A stretch of 64,000 nucleotides of DNA from Pseudomonas sp. LRP2-20 (GCF_024349685.1 NZ_AP025944.1:2176001-2240000), one strand, 5' to 3'; counted from the first letter of the stretch, positions 36,172 to 45,284 are shown. Translations and numbers: made by a program. Notes: generated from the sequence alone by a model not told the origin.

Positions 36172-36253
36172 TTTTGTGGATCCACAAAAATGGTTATCCA
36201 ATGATTTGAATTGACTTTTAATCGATTTATGCCTTTCAATGGATCCACAAAAA
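36172..36253 (+). promoter_or_regulatory. VanR-type operators and promoter of vanAB
   Basis: An 18-base perfect palindrome TTTTGTGGATCCACAAAA spans 36172-36189. A second site with the same core and right arm, GGATCCACAAAAA, starts at 36241. The two GGATCC centres are 63 bases apart, six turns of B-DNA. A TTGACT at 36211-36216 and TTCAAT at 36235-36240 could be -35 and -10 boxes with 18-base spacing, so the second site would overlap the promoter. The GGATCC core agrees with the known Caulobacter VanR operator ATTGGATCCAAT. Confidence 0.72.
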
Positions 36254-36273
36254 CAAAATCCATGGAGAGCTTC

Positions 36274-37335
36274 ATGTACCCGAAAAACGCCTGGTATGTC
36301 GCCTGCACACCTGACGAAATTGCCGAGAAGCCCTTGGGTCGGCAGATCTGTGGCGAAAAAATGGTGTTCTACCGTGGCCTTGAGAAGCAGGTCCACGCGG
36401 TCGAGGATTTCTGCCCGCACCGTGGCGCGCCGCTGTCCCTGGGCTATGTCGAAAATGGCCAGCTGGTTTGTGGCTACCACGGCCTGGTGATGGGGTGTGA
36501 CGGCAAGACCGTGTCGATGCCCGGCCAGCGCGTTCGCGGTTTCCCGTGCAACAAGACCTACGCCGCCGTCGAGCGGCATGGCTTCATCTGGGTATGGCCG
36601 GGCGACCAGGACAAGGCCGATCCCGCCACCATCTGCCACCTGGAATGGGCCGAGAACGAGCAGTGGGCCTACGGCGGCGGCTTGTTCCACATCAAGTGCG
36701 ACTATCGCCTGATGATCGACAACCTCATGGACTTGACCCACGAAACCTACGTTCACGCTTCCAGCATCGGCCAGAAAGAGATCGATGAAGCCCCGCCGGT
36801 GACCACGGTCAATGGCGATGAGGTGGTCACTGCCCGGCACATGGAGAACATCATGGCCCCGCCGTTCTGGCGCATGGCCTTGCGTGGCAACAACCTGCCT
36901 GACGATCAGCCGGTCGACCGCTGGCAGATCTGCCGTTTTACCCCGCCCAGCCACGTGCTGATCGAAGTGGGCGTGGCCCTGGCCGGCAAGGGCGGTTACG
37001 ACGCAGCGCCCGAGCACAAGGCATCGAGCATCGTGGTCGACTTCATCACCCCGGAGACTGAAACCTCCATCCACTACTTCTGGGGCATGGCGCGCAGCTT
37101 CAACCCACAGGATAAGGCCTTGACGGCCAGCATCCGCGAAGGGCAGGGGAAGATCTTCAGCGAAGACCTCGACATGCTCGAACAGCAGCAGGCGAACCTG
37201 CTGGCCAACCCGCAGCGCAATCTGCTCAAGCTCAACATCGACGCCGGTGGCGTGCAGTCGCGCAAGGTCCTGGAGCGGCTGCTCGCCGAGGAGCAGGCGC
37301 AGGTGACGCCGCAGTTGATCGCAACTGCCCAGTAA
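36274..37335 (+). CDS. vanA: vanillate O-demethylase oxygenase subunit
   Basis: A 353-residue Rieske non-heme iron oxygenase that demethylates vanillate to protocatechuate and formaldehyde. The Rieske [2Fe-2S] ligands are CPHRG (around 48) and CGYHG (around 67). The mononuclear iron site shows His residues in DLTHETYVHAS around 155-165 with Asp near residue 300. Length matches VanA. The ATG at 36274 has GGAGAG 6-11 bases upstream. It is followed by vanB after 55 bases and governed by two VanR-type operators. The enzyme works in the cytoplasm with electrons from VanB. Confidence 0.95.
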   Translation: MYPKNAWYVACTPDEIAEKPLGRQICGEKMVFYRGLEKQVHAVEDFCPHRGAPLSLGYVENGQLVCGYHGLVMGCDGKTVSMPGQRVRGFPCNKTYAAVERHGFIWVWPGDQDKADPATICHLEWAENEQWAYGGGLFHIKCDYRLMIDNLMDLTHETYVHASSIGQKEIDEAPPVTTVNGDEVVTARHMENIMAPPFWRMALRGNNLPDDQPVDRWQICRFTPPSHVLIEVGVALAGKGGYDAAPEHKASSIVVDFITPETETSIHYFWGMARSFNPQDKALTASIREGQGKIFSEDLDMLEQQQANLLANPQRNLLKLNIDAGGVQSRKVLERLLAEEQAQVTPQLIATAQ

Positions 37336-37390
37336 CCCCCTGTCGATGTCGCGCACGGCCACCGCAGTGGCCGTCTACGGAAGGTGCACC

Positions 37391-38341
37391 ATGATTGAAG
37401 TTGTCGTTAATTCCCGAAACCATGAAGCCGAAGGCATCTGCAGCTACGAATTGACCTGCGCCCAGGGCAACCCCTTGCCCGCGTTCAGCGCCGGCGCGCA
37501 TATCGACGTGCACCTGCCCGGTGGGCTGGTGCGCCAGTACTCACTGTGCAACCACCCCCAGGAACGCCACCGCTACCTGATCGGCGTGCTCAACGACGCC
37601 GCTTCACGCGGTGGTTCGCGCTGCCTGCACGAGCAGGTCCAGGCCGGGCAACGGCTGCGCATCAGTGCGCCGCGCAACCTCTTCGAGCTGGTGCCAGGTG
37701 CCACGCGCAGCCTGCTGTTCGCCGGTGGTATCGGCATTACGCCGATACTCTGCATGGCCGAGCAGCTGTGGCTGCAGGGCGACCTGTTCGAACTGCACTA
37801 CTGCGCGCGCTCAAGCGAGCGGGCGGCGTTTCTCGAGCGTTTGGCCGGCGCGCCATTCGCCAGCCAGGTGCACCTGCACTTCGACGAAAACCCCGAGTCA
37901 CGTCTGGATGCGGCGCAGGTGCTGGCGCGGCCAGGGGCTGATGATCATCTGTATGTGTGCGGCCCGACCGGGTTCATGCAGCATGTGCTGGACACTGCCC
38001 GCGACCAGGGTTGGCCCCAGGCGCAACTGCACCGGGAGTACTTCGCCGCCACACCGGTCGACACCGGCAACGATGGTGCGTTCTCGGTCAGGCTCGGCAG
38101 CACCGGGCAAGTGTTCGAAATCCCGGCGGACAAGACGGTGGTCCAGGTGCTGGAAAGCCACGGGGTGTCGATTGCCGTTTCCTGCGAGCAAGGGGTGTGC
38201 GGCACCTGCCTGACACGGGTGCTGGACGGGGTGCCGGAGCACCGCGACCTGTACCTGACCGAGGACGAACAGGCGGCCAACGACCAGTTCACCCCATGCT
38301 GCTCCCGCGCCAAGTCCGCAGTGCTGGTGCTGGACCTGTAA
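37391..38341 (+). CDS. vanB: vanillate O-demethylase reductase subunit
   Basis: A 316-residue ferredoxin reductase that passes electrons from NADH through FMN and a plant-type [2Fe-2S] cluster to VanA. The flavin domain shows RQYSLCNHP (about 44-52), the NAD domain starts LLFAGGIGITPILCMAEQL (about 110-128), and the C-terminal ferredoxin has Cys ligands in SCEQGVCGTCLTRV (about 267-280) with the last Cys in CCSRAKS. Domain order is FMN, NAD, 2Fe-2S, as in class IA reductases. The ATG at 37391 has AAGGTGCACC just upstream. It is the second gene of the vanAB operon. Confidence 0.95.
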   Translation: MIEVVVNSRNHEAEGICSYELTCAQGNPLPAFSAGAHIDVHLPGGLVRQYSLCNHPQERHRYLIGVLNDAASRGGSRCLHEQVQAGQRLRISAPRNLFELVPGATRSLLFAGGIGITPILCMAEQLWLQGDLFELHYCARSSERAAFLERLAGAPFASQVHLHFDENPESRLDAAQVLARPGADDHLYVCGPTGFMQHVLDTARDQGWPQAQLHREYFAATPVDTGNDGAFSVRLGSTGQVFEIPADKTVVQVLESHGVSIAVSCEQGVCGTCLTRVLDGVPEHRDLYLTEDEQAANDQFTPCCSRAKSAVLVLDL

Positions 38342-38350
38342 GCCAGCAGA

Positions 38351-39064
38351 CTAGTCGCTTCTGGAAATCACCTGTACCCCGCCCGCTGCGCTGGCTGCAC
38401 CAAACACTTCGGCGTAGCGCAGCGTGGCGTTGGCGTGTTCACGCATGATGCCTTCGGCGCGCGCGCCCTGGCGGCTGCGCAGTGCATCCACCAGCGAGTG
38501 GTGCTGCATGTGGGCGAAGTTGAAGCGGCGATACTCGCGCGCCATGTCGTGGCGGTCGAAGGCCAGCGCCGACACGGAAGCGAAAGGGCGATGGTCATTG
38601 CGTGCCAGGGCCTCGGCAATGGCAGGGTTGCCGCTGCTTTCGACGATCACCTGGTGAAAGCGCAGGTTCAGGTCGTGGAAGCGCTCGAGGTCTTGCTCGG
38701 TGATGTAGCCCTTGTCGAACAGCGCGTCACCCTGATCCAGGCATTGCTGCAGCGTGGCCAGGGCCTCAGGTGCCAGGCCGCGCTCGGCGCACTGCCGCGC
38801 CGCCAGGCCCTCCAGCACACCGCGCACTTCCACGGCCCCGGTGATGTCCTCGACGCTCAAGGCCCTGACTTGAAAACCCTTGCCACCGTGGCGCACCAGC
38901 AGGCCTTCCTGCTCGAGAGTGCGAAACGCCATGCGCACCGGCATCCGTGAGACGCCGAAGCGCTCGGCAGTAGGGACCTCCATCAAGCGCTCGCCACCAG
39001 CCAGTTCGCCGGAAGCGATCATCTTGCGCAGGGCGACCAGGATGGTCTGGCCGTGTTTGCTCAT
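38351..39064 (-). CDS. vanR: GntR family regulator VanR
   Basis: A 237-residue FadR-subgroup GntR regulator. The winged helix covers residues 1-70 (ILVALRKMIASGELAGGERL, then AERFGVSRMPVRMAFRTLEQEGLL), and the C-terminal FCD domain (about 85-215) has metal-binding His residues in RFHDLNLRFHQVIV. Such VanR proteins repress vanAB and release DNA when vanillate is bound. It is convergent with vanB and on the same strand as the downstream-lying porter gene. The ATG at 39064 begins the conserved region. Confidence 0.92.
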   Translation of the reverse strand: MSKHGQTILVALRKMIASGELAGGERLMEVPTAERFGVSRMPVRMAFRTLEQEGLLVRHGGKGFQVRALSVEDITGAVEVRGVLEGLAARQCAERGLAPEALATLQQCLDQGDALFDKGYITEQDLERFHDLNLRFHQVIVESSGNPAIAEALARNDHRPFASVSALAFDRHDMAREYRRFNFAHMQHHSLVDALRSRQGARAEGIMREHANATLRYAEVFGAASAAGGVQVISRSD

Positions 39065-39164
39065 TGCAGGCGACCTCGGAAAAGAGGCCGCCATGTTAGC
39101 GCAACGAATCAAGGCTGTGCAGGTAGGGCAGCGCGGGTTGCATGCCGCCCCAGGGCCGCCAGGT

Positions 39165-40502
39165 TCAGGCGTTGGACAGTGCGCTGGGTTGTCGCGCCTC
39201 GGGCCGAGGGTTGAACAGCAGCAACGCCGCTGCGGCGATCACGAACACCACGGCGAACACGCCATACAGGTGCAAGGGTTGCCAGCCATCGTCAAGCAGC
39301 AGCCCGGCAATACTGGGTGAGAGGATCGCACCGATGCGGCCGATGCCAATCCCCCAGCCCACGCCAGTGGCGCGCACCGACGGGCCGTAGAGCATCGGTG
39401 ACAGTGCATACAGCCCTGCAACGCAGCCATTGGCGGCCAGGCCGATCAGCAAACCCAGGGCCAGGGCGAATGTCACCGAAGTGGCCGTGCAGGCAAACAG
39501 CACCAGCAGCCCGGCGGTGACCAGCATGAACAGCGAGAGTACCGTTGCCAATCGCCAGCGCGATGCCAGCAGGCCGATCAGGGCCGCGCCGACGATGCCG
39601 CCGACACTGAGCAGCACCCCGCCGCTGACGCCCTGTTGGGCGGACAGCCCGGCGGACGCCAGCAATTTCGGTGTCCAGCTCATGACGAAGTAGAAGCCGG
39701 ACATCACCAGGAAGAACAAGCCCCATAGCAGCAGGGTGGTGCCCCGTGCCTCGGCGCTGAGCAACTGCAGCAGGGCGCTGCGCTGGGCTGCCGGTGAGGC
39801 CGCTGCGGCAGGCGGAAAGGCGCCTGGGGCAGGCTGGCCGAGCTGGATGGCCAGGCGGTCGAGCTTTGCCACGCCCTTGGCCGGGCGTTTGGCCAGCAGA
39901 AAGTCCAGCGACTCGGGCAGGCACAGCATGACGACCGGCAGCGTCGCCAGGGTAGCCCAGCCGCCGACGGTGAACACCGAGCGCCAGCCGAAGTGGGTCA
40001 GCAGCCACACCGACAATAGCCCGCCGAAGGTTGCGCCCAGGGCATAGCCGGTTGACTGCAGGCTAACCGCCAGGCCGCGCCAGCGCTTGTTGGCGTATTC
40101 GCCGGCGATGACGTTGCTGCTGGCCAGAATGCCGCCGATCCCCAGCCCGGTCAGCCCGCGCAACAGCGCCAGCTGCAAGGGCGTCTGGGTGTGTGCGGAC
40201 AGCAGCATGCCGATGCCGGAAAGGGCCAGGCAGCACAGGATCAGCGGTCGCCGGCCGAAGCGGTCGGCCCAGGGCGCGATGAACAGCGAGCCTGCTGCCA
40301 TGCCAAACAACCCGGCGCTCAGCAACAAGCCGACCTGCGCGCCATTGAGGTTCCATTCGCTGGCGACCGACGAAGCGGTAAATGCCATCACCAGGACATC
40401 GAAGCCATCGATCATGTTGAGCACGATGCACACACCGATGGCCAGGTACTGGAAGGGGCGCATGGGGTGTTCGTTGATCACCTCTCTCAGGCACTGATTC
40501 AT
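39165..40502 (-). CDS. vanK: aromatic acid:H+ symporter (AAHS), VanK/PcaK-like
   Basis: A 445-residue inner-membrane transporter of twelve helices. AAHS signatures are visible: NMIDGFDVLVMAFTASSVASEW in helix 1 (with the essential DGFD), WADRFGRRPLILCC in the loop 2-3 motif and RGLTGLGIGGILASSNVIAGEYANK in helix 4. These carriers bring benzoate-type acids into the cell with protons. Its place beside vanABR and a GGATCC-core site 150 bases upstream make vanillate, or protocatechuate, the likely substrate. The ATG at 40502 begins the normal N-terminus; the longer open frame upstream is not conserved. Confidence 0.88.
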   Translation of the reverse strand: MNQCLREVINEHPMRPFQYLAIGVCIVLNMIDGFDVLVMAFTASSVASEWNLNGAQVGLLLSAGLFGMAAGSLFIAPWADRFGRRPLILCCLALSGIGMLLSAHTQTPLQLALLRGLTGLGIGGILASSNVIAGEYANKRWRGLAVSLQSTGYALGATFGGLLSVWLLTHFGWRSVFTVGGWATLATLPVVMLCLPESLDFLLAKRPAKGVAKLDRLAIQLGQPAPGAFPPAAAASPAAQRSALLQLLSAEARGTTLLLWGLFFLVMSGFYFVMSWTPKLLASAGLSAQQGVSGGVLLSVGGIVGAALIGLLASRWRLATVLSLFMLVTAGLLVLFACTATSVTFALALGLLIGLAANGCVAGLYALSPMLYGPSVRATGVGWGIGIGRIGAILSPSIAGLLLDDGWQPLHLYGVFAVVFVIAAAALLLFNPRPEARQPSALSNA

Positions 40503-40807
40503 GGCTGCACCTCGGTGGCAGGGGCAGCAGGGCAGAAAGGCGAAGGCAGCCACCCTGGGGCGGCTTGGGACGGTTCGTACATGGAAGCACCTTTGTTCTT
40601 GTGATCGGTACTGGCTCGAGTGCCAGCACGTCAGGTGCAAATCAAAGCTTTTTGTGGATCCCTACATCAATAGGTCGGCCAAGCGACTTTGCCGTTCTAG
40701 AGACTCGATTTCATTTTTATTATAAAAAATGCTTTTAAATCAATGAGTTACATTCGTTTTCCTGGCGATAATTCAGTTCGATTATCGAACAGAGAATGAT
40801 TGCTGAT
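40503..40807. promoter_or_regulatory. upstream region of vanK-like gene with VanR-type site and dyad
   Basis: This 305-base gap has no gene. At 40650-40661, TTTTGTGGATCC matches the left arm and core of the vanA operator; the other arm is degenerate. At 40776-40790, GTTCGATTATCGAAC forms a perfect 7+7 dyad that could end the 5'-nucleotidase transcript or bind a regulator. An AT-rich stretch at 40700-40740 is the likely promoter zone. Confidence 0.5.
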
Positions 40808-41794
40808 TTATGGATCCATTTTGAGGGGGTCAACCCCTGTGGCAGGGGAAGGGTGGCGCTTCTGGGGGCCGTTATTCGCCACCCCGAATGGCACATGCAC
40901 CATGGGCAGATCCCCCGCCGCCGAATACAGGTGACTGCGCTGGTCATCAAAGAACATATGCGGCTTGAGAATCTGCAGCACTCGCTCTTTTTCCATCCCT
41001 CCGAGGAAGAATGACTCGTCCGGCGAAACCCCCCAGTTCTTCAAGGTGGTCACCACTCGCTCATGGGCCGGCGCATTGCGCGCGGTGACGATGGCGATGC
41101 GCAGGATGCGCTTGTACGCGGGGTCCTGCGCCAGCTTGCGGTCTTCGAGCTGGCGGATCAGCGACAGCTTCTTGTAGAGGTCCGCCAAGGGGCCTGGTTG
41201 ATGCGGAATCGCCTTGCGCTCACGTTCATGGGCCTGGAACTCATCCAGGTTCAGGCGCTGCTTGTAAACGCTTTCCGCCTCGTCATCGGCAATCACGCCA
41301 TCGAAGTCGAAGGCCACCCGCAGCTCGGTGTCGATCTCGTCATCGTAGATCTTGCTCGGCAGCACCAGGCCCGCCGGGTAGTCGGCATCGATCGCTCGCT
41401 GCACGTCGCCTTCATGGGCGCTGAGGAACAGCGAGGCGTTGAACGCGGGGATGTATTCGTACGGCGAACGACCGGACATGAACGCCGCGCGGGTGATGTC
41501 CAGGTTGTAATGGTTGATCGAACGGAACACCCGCAGACCGGTTTCCGGCGAGTTGCGCGAGAGCAGCACCACTTCCACCGGCAGTTGCTCGGGAAAGGCC
41601 TTGTTGATGCTCAGGAAGCGGCGGATGAACGGGAAGGCCACGCCCTTGGGGAAAGGCACGTCGAGGTTTTCTTCCTGGTGCAGGCGATACGCTTCGACGC
41701 CCTCGGACTGGTAGATGCTGTCGGAGACGGTCAGGTCGAACAGGGCGCTGGAGGCGACGCCGACGACGAGTTTCTGTTCGATGGGGTAGGGCAT
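40808..41794 (-). CDS. 5'-nucleotidase (PF06189 type)
   Basis: A 328-residue HAD-superfamily phosphatase. The catalytic motif is AFDFDGVIADDEAE at about 184-197, with the two Asp ligands, and the last motif is HMFFDDQ near 285. The N-terminal half is the conserved cap region with VGVASSALFDL and LLSRNSPETGLRVF. Related proteins remove phosphate from nucleoside monophosphates. The ATG at 41794 gives the normal N-terminus. It is divergent from the LysE gene across 90 bases, which suits a nucleotide salvage or export pairing, although that is a guess. Confidence 0.88.
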   Translation of the reverse strand: MPYPIEQKLVVGVASSALFDLTVSDSIYQSEGVEAYRLHQEENLDVPFPKGVAFPFIRRFLSINKAFPEQLPVEVVLLSRNSPETGLRVFRSINHYNLDITRAAFMSGRSPYEYIPAFNASLFLSAHEGDVQRAIDADYPAGLVLPSKIYDDEIDTELRVAFDFDGVIADDEAESVYKQRLNLDEFQAHERERKAIPHQPGPLADLYKKLSLIRQLEDRKLAQDPAYKRILRIAIVTARNAPAHERVVTTLKNWGVSPDESFFLGGMEKERVLQILKPHMFFDDQRSHLYSAAGDLPMVHVPFGVANNGPQKRHPSPATGVDPLKMDP

Positions 41795-41884
41795 GGGCTG
41801 TCCAGAGAAAGGCGGGTACCAGCCACCATGATAGGCCAACGCCATGCTAATCTGCGCCAGCGTTCCTCCAAGGCCAGATCCCGC

Positions 41885-42505
41885 ATGCCCATCGTCGACA
41901 ACCTGATCGCCTTTACCCTGGCAGCCACGCTGCTGACCCTGACCCCAGGCCTGGACACTGCCCTGATTCTCAGGACGGCCACGGTAGAGGGGCGCAAGCA
42001 GGGCATGCGCGCTGCCCTGGGCATCAACGCCGGCTGCCTGCTGTGGGGCGCAGCCGTTGCGTTCGGCCTGGGTGCATTGATCGCGGTTTCAGAGCTTGCC
42101 TACAACATCCTCAAGTACTGCGGGGCTGCCTACCTGGCCTGGCTTGGCGTCAACATGCTCCTGCGCCCACGGCGATCGTTGGCACCCGCCGGGGAGGACG
42201 GCCAGCGCACTGCCAACTGGTTCCTCAAGGGCATGCTGGGTAACTTGCTCAACCCCAAGGTCGGGATCTTCTACGTGTCGTTCCTGCCCCAGTTCATCCC
42301 GCAAGGCCAGCCCCTGGTGGCCTGGACCTTCGGCCTGGTCAGCATCCACGTGGTGCTCGGCCTGCTGTGGGCGCTGGCGCTGATTGGTGCGACTCGGCCG
42401 TTGGCGGGGCTGTTGCGGCGGGGCAAGGTCATCCAGTGGATGGACCGTGCGACCGGCCTGGTATTCGTGCTGTTCGCGGCTCGGCTGGCGTTGGGCAAGC
42501 GATAG
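41885..42505 (+). CDS. LysE/RhtB family amino acid exporter
   Basis: A 206-residue inner-membrane protein with six predicted helices. The LysE/RhtB pattern is clear: LTLTPGLDTALILRTATVEGRKQGMRAALGI in the first third, YLAWLGVNMLL near 85 and FLKGMLGNLLNPKVGIFYVSFLPQF around 118-142. These carriers export homoserine, threonine, lysine or related compounds. The ATG at 41885 starts the family N-terminus. It is divergent from the 5'-nucleotidase and convergent with the YceK-like lipoprotein, 17 bases away. Confidence 0.9.
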   Translation: MPIVDNLIAFTLAATLLTLTPGLDTALILRTATVEGRKQGMRAALGINAGCLLWGAAVAFGLGALIAVSELAYNILKYCGAAYLAWLGVNMLLRPRRSLAPAGEDGQRTANWFLKGMLGNLLNPKVGIFYVSFLPQFIPQGQPLVAWTFGLVSIHVVLGLLWALALIGATRPLAGLLRRGKVIQWMDRATGLVFVLFAARLALGKR

Positions 42506-42522
42506 GCGCCCAGCGCAGAGAC

Positions 42523-42813
42523 CTACATGACGTTGATCGAACCATCCAGATTGCATTCCCGGTTTTCACCACCCATGTCTTGCGGAAGAAACGCGGTCAG
42601 GTCATAAGGCAGCAGCACCGTGTCCAGCGCAAAAGAGAAGGGCACGTCGATCAGGCCAACCCAGCCGTCAGCGCCATTCTGAGTAGCAAAGTTCCAGCCC
42701 AAGCGTGTGCCCGGATACACGCAGCGCTCGCCATCGAGGTGAATGAGCGTACTCCAGCAGCCACTCAACAACAGCGGCAGGGTGAGCACCAGGCATTTGG
42801 CAATCCTTTTCAT
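42523..42813 (-). CDS. YceK/YidQ family lipoprotein
   Basis: A 96-residue precursor with signal MKRIAKCLVLTLPLLLSGC; the lipobox LSGC lipidates Cys19. The mature part has the family's YPGTRLGWNFA and IDVPFSFALDTVLLPYDL segments. The role of the family is unknown; its members sit in the envelope. The start is uncertain. The ATG at 42813 gives a proper signal peptide, but an ATG at 42843 overlaps the stop of the upstream gene as TGATG and would add ten residues, several acidic. Either way it ends the four-gene operon that starts at 47205. Confidence 0.8.
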   Translation of the reverse strand: MKRIAKCLVLTLPLLLSGCWSTLIHLDGERCVYPGTRLGWNFATQNGADGWVGLIDVPFSFALDTVLLPYDLTAFLPQDMGGENRECNLDGSINVM

Positions 42814-42842
42814 AAGCTCCGTCATACCTTCCGTGTCGTTCA

Positions 42843-45284
42843 TCAACGCGCTTCAACCAGGCGCAGTTCACCATCCCGGTACTGCACCTCGCGCCCCAGC
42901 CATTCACTGCTCACTTGCGGCAGCACCGCCGAGGGCTTGCGCAGTTCGCGCAGCAAGGTCGAACCGTGGGACAACCGCCCACCCATGCGCGCAATCACTG
43001 CCCGCGCAGCTTGATACTGAGCATGGCGGCCAGGGTCGAGGCTGTCTTCGAGGAGGATGTCCTGGCCCAGGATGCCTTGCACCTGGCCGGGATAGATCAT
43101 GAAACCGCTGGCCTGTTCGCTGCCCTGGCTGCCGTCCTGCCAGAAGCTGCCATCGCGGCTGCGCACGTCTGGATGTGGGGCGAACCAATACGCACGCTCC
43201 GCTTCAGGCATGGCGTGGTGCACGCGGAAAAATATCCGCATCAGGTTGTCGCGGTACCACTCGCGCACTTGCAGGTAGTAACCACGCAAGCCGGGCAGGC
43301 CAACGCGGTGCGCAAGTGTCACGGCATGCGGCCAGGCCGGCATCGGCTGCAGGGGCAGTTCGGTCGGCGCCGGGCGCGGGGTGCCGGGGTCGGTCTCCCA
43401 GGGCAGGCGGTGGGGGCTGTGCTGCAGGTCGTCGTAAGCGGTCGGTGGCCGGCCCAGCCAGGCCCCACCGCTGCTGGCCAGGGCCGTGGCGATGCACAGG
43501 TTGCCTTGCACCACGAAGACGTAGAAGCGGCTGAACCAGTCCGCCAGTTGCTGGCCGTCGGCAGCGGCCGCCTGCAGCTGCGCCAGTTCCTCGTCGAAGC
43601 GTTGCAGGCCGGGGGCCAGGGCTTGCAGGTGGCTGCGCGCTGCGCGTTGCATACGCCACAGGCGCGGCAGCGAGCGCAGCAGGCGTGCCGGCCGCCAGGG
43701 CAGTGCCGGGGTAGCGCCGCCAACCTCGCCAGCGTAGCTGGCGGCAGAGATGCCCCAGTCGGCCAGGCGGGCGAGGAACAGGTCGTTGTTGATATAGGAG
43801 GCGCCACCGAACACGGCGGTGAAGGGCTCGTTGTCCTGCAGCACGCGGCTGTCCCAGCGCGCCATGATCGCCGGGATGCTGGCAGCGGCGCGGCGCTGGG
43901 CATATTCGACGAAGCGGCTGGGCTGGGGCGGCAGGATCTCGGCGATGTTCGCCGAGGTCAGGTGGCGGCGCCAGCCGTGCTCGCTGATCGGGCGGTACTG
44001 CAGCAGCCACAGTTGCTGGCCGTCCCAGGCCCATTCGATGTCGCCGGGCACGTAGTGGAACACCTTCAGCACGGCTTGCAGGAAGTCCCACAGCGCAGTG
44101 GCTGTCAGGCCGTGCAGGTCGGAGAACTGGCCGCTTTGCCAGGCGGGGCCCAGGCGCGACAGCGTCGCGCGCAGGGGTGTGGCCTGGCCGTCGGCCAGGG
44201 CTTCCAGGTGGCCTTCGAGCCACTCCAGTTCCACCGACAGGTGGCGCACGAAGGCGATACCGGACACCTTCGGCGCGATGAAGCGCTGTACCACCACTTC
44301 CTCGACGCCGGCTTCACGCAACTGGCTGACGCGGGCGGCGATGGCATTGCCGGGCACGCGCAGGTAGGTGGTGCTCAGGCCGGCGTTGGCGGCATCGGCC
44401 TGGTCCTCGCCGTAGCTGGACGAGCGCACTGCCCACAGGGCGTGCGGGGCCGAGGCGAGTAATGAGGCGAGGCGCGGGTCGTTGCCATCGTCGAGGCTCA
44501 GGGCTTCTGGCACGGCCTGGCCGGCAAGCGCCGCCAGCCGCAGGCGGCCGCCTTTGGTGTGGGCGACAAAGCCTTGGCTGCCCGATTCCAGCCAGGCGGC
44601 GAATGCTGCGGGTGCGTCGATCCAGGGGTAGTGGCCCCAGCCGGGTTGCAGGCTGATGCGCAGGTCGGCGCGGGCGAGGATCGCCGACCAGGCGGCCGCC
44701 TGCGCAATGCCCAGCATGCGGTCGTGGTCGCCCCATACCAGCTCGACCGGGTCGGTGATCCATTCCAGCAGCGGCAGCGCGGTGTCGGCACGCAGCTGTT
44801 CCCAGGACGGCACGAAGGCCCGGCAACGGGCGTAGCCGGCGCCCATGCGCTGGTACTGCGCCGGCGTCCAGCGCTGGCTGGAAAACTTGCCGGCGAACCA
44901 GTGCGGTTTATGGCTGAGCAGCCCGTGGATGGCCTTGCGCAGCGGCAGCGGCGACATCAGTGCCGGCAGGCGCCGCTGCCAGAGGAAAGCGCCGACCGGG
45001 GCCAGCAGCACGCTGCGGCTGAAGTGCCCCGGGCGACGCTGCAGCGCATGCAGCACGATCAGCGCGCTGACGCCAACGGCCATGATCGCGTGACCGCGTT
45101 CGGTCAGGCTGAGCAGTGCTTGCGCGTACGCGTCCAGGCTGGTGCAGGGCGGCGAGGGGTTGTCGCCGAAACCCGGCAGCTCCAGGGCCTGCACCCGGTA
45201 GTGCCGGAAGTGCGGCAGGGCATCGTCCCACCAGTCGGCGGCGCTGCCGTTGCCGGCCAGCAGGTAAAGCAGGGGCTTGTTCAT
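42843..45284 (-). CDS. alpha/beta-hydrolase fused to a PEP-synthase-like phosphotransferase
   Basis: An 813-residue cytoplasmic fusion. Residues 1-235 are an alpha/beta-hydrolase: nucleophile elbow GVSAL (Ser73, without the usual last Gly), acid in WGDHDRML (Asp186/188) and His218 in GWGHYPW. Residues 275-450 resemble the ATP-grasp domain of PEP synthase/PPDK (ALWAVRSSSYGED, VVVQRFIAPKVSGIAF). The end resembles the swivelling phosphohistidine domain (GGRLSHGSTLLRELRKPSAV), keeping the His. In known enzymes this pair of domains moves phosphate from ATP onto His and then to pyruvate, rifampicin or another acceptor. Nothing here names the acceptor. It lies nine bases after the TIGR01777 gene and overlaps the lipoprotein gene start region. 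Confidence 0.8.
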   Translation of the reverse strand: MNKPLLYLLAGNGSAADWWDDALPHFRHYRVQALELPGFGDNPSPPCTSLDAYAQALLSLTERGHAIMAVGVSALIVLHALQRRPGHFSRSVLLAPVGAFLWQRRLPALMSPLPLRKAIHGLLSHKPHWFAGKFSSQRWTPAQYQRMGAGYARCRAFVPSWEQLRADTALPLLEWITDPVELVWGDHDRMLGIAQAAAWSAILARADLRISLQPGWGHYPWIDAPAAFAAWLESGSQGFVAHTKGGRLRLAALAGQAVPEALSLDDGNDPRLASLLASAPHALWAVRSSSYGEDQADAANAGLSTTYLRVPGNAIAARVSQLREAGVEEVVVQRFIAPKVSGIAFVRHLSVELEWLEGHLEALADGQATPLRATLSRLGPAWQSGQFSDLHGLTATALWDFLQAVLKVFHYVPGDIEWAWDGQQLWLLQYRPISEHGWRRHLTSANIAEILPPQPSRFVEYAQRRAAASIPAIMARWDSRVLQDNEPFTAVFGGASYINNDLFLARLADWGISAASYAGEVGGATPALPWRPARLLRSLPRLWRMQRAARSHLQALAPGLQRFDEELAQLQAAAADGQQLADWFSRFYVFVVQGNLCIATALASSGGAWLGRPPTAYDDLQHSPHRLPWETDPGTPRPAPTELPLQPMPAWPHAVTLAHRVGLPGLRGYYLQVREWYRDNLMRIFFRVHHAMPEAERAYWFAPHPDVRSRDGSFWQDGSQGSEQASGFMIYPGQVQGILGQDILLEDSLDPGRHAQYQAARAVIARMGGRLSHGSTLLRELRKPSAVLPQVSSEWLGREVQYRDGELRLVEAR

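Noticed and set aside
40812..40817. GGATCC that could be a fourth VanR operator
   Set aside because: It lies in the last codons of the 5'-nucleotidase gene with arms unlike the vanA site; GGATCC also occurs at unrelated places such as 17588 and 45858.
41063..41884. long N-terminal extension to the LysE exporter
   Set aside because: The extension is antisense to the 5'-nucleotidase gene; the true start is the ATG at 41885 with the family N-terminus.
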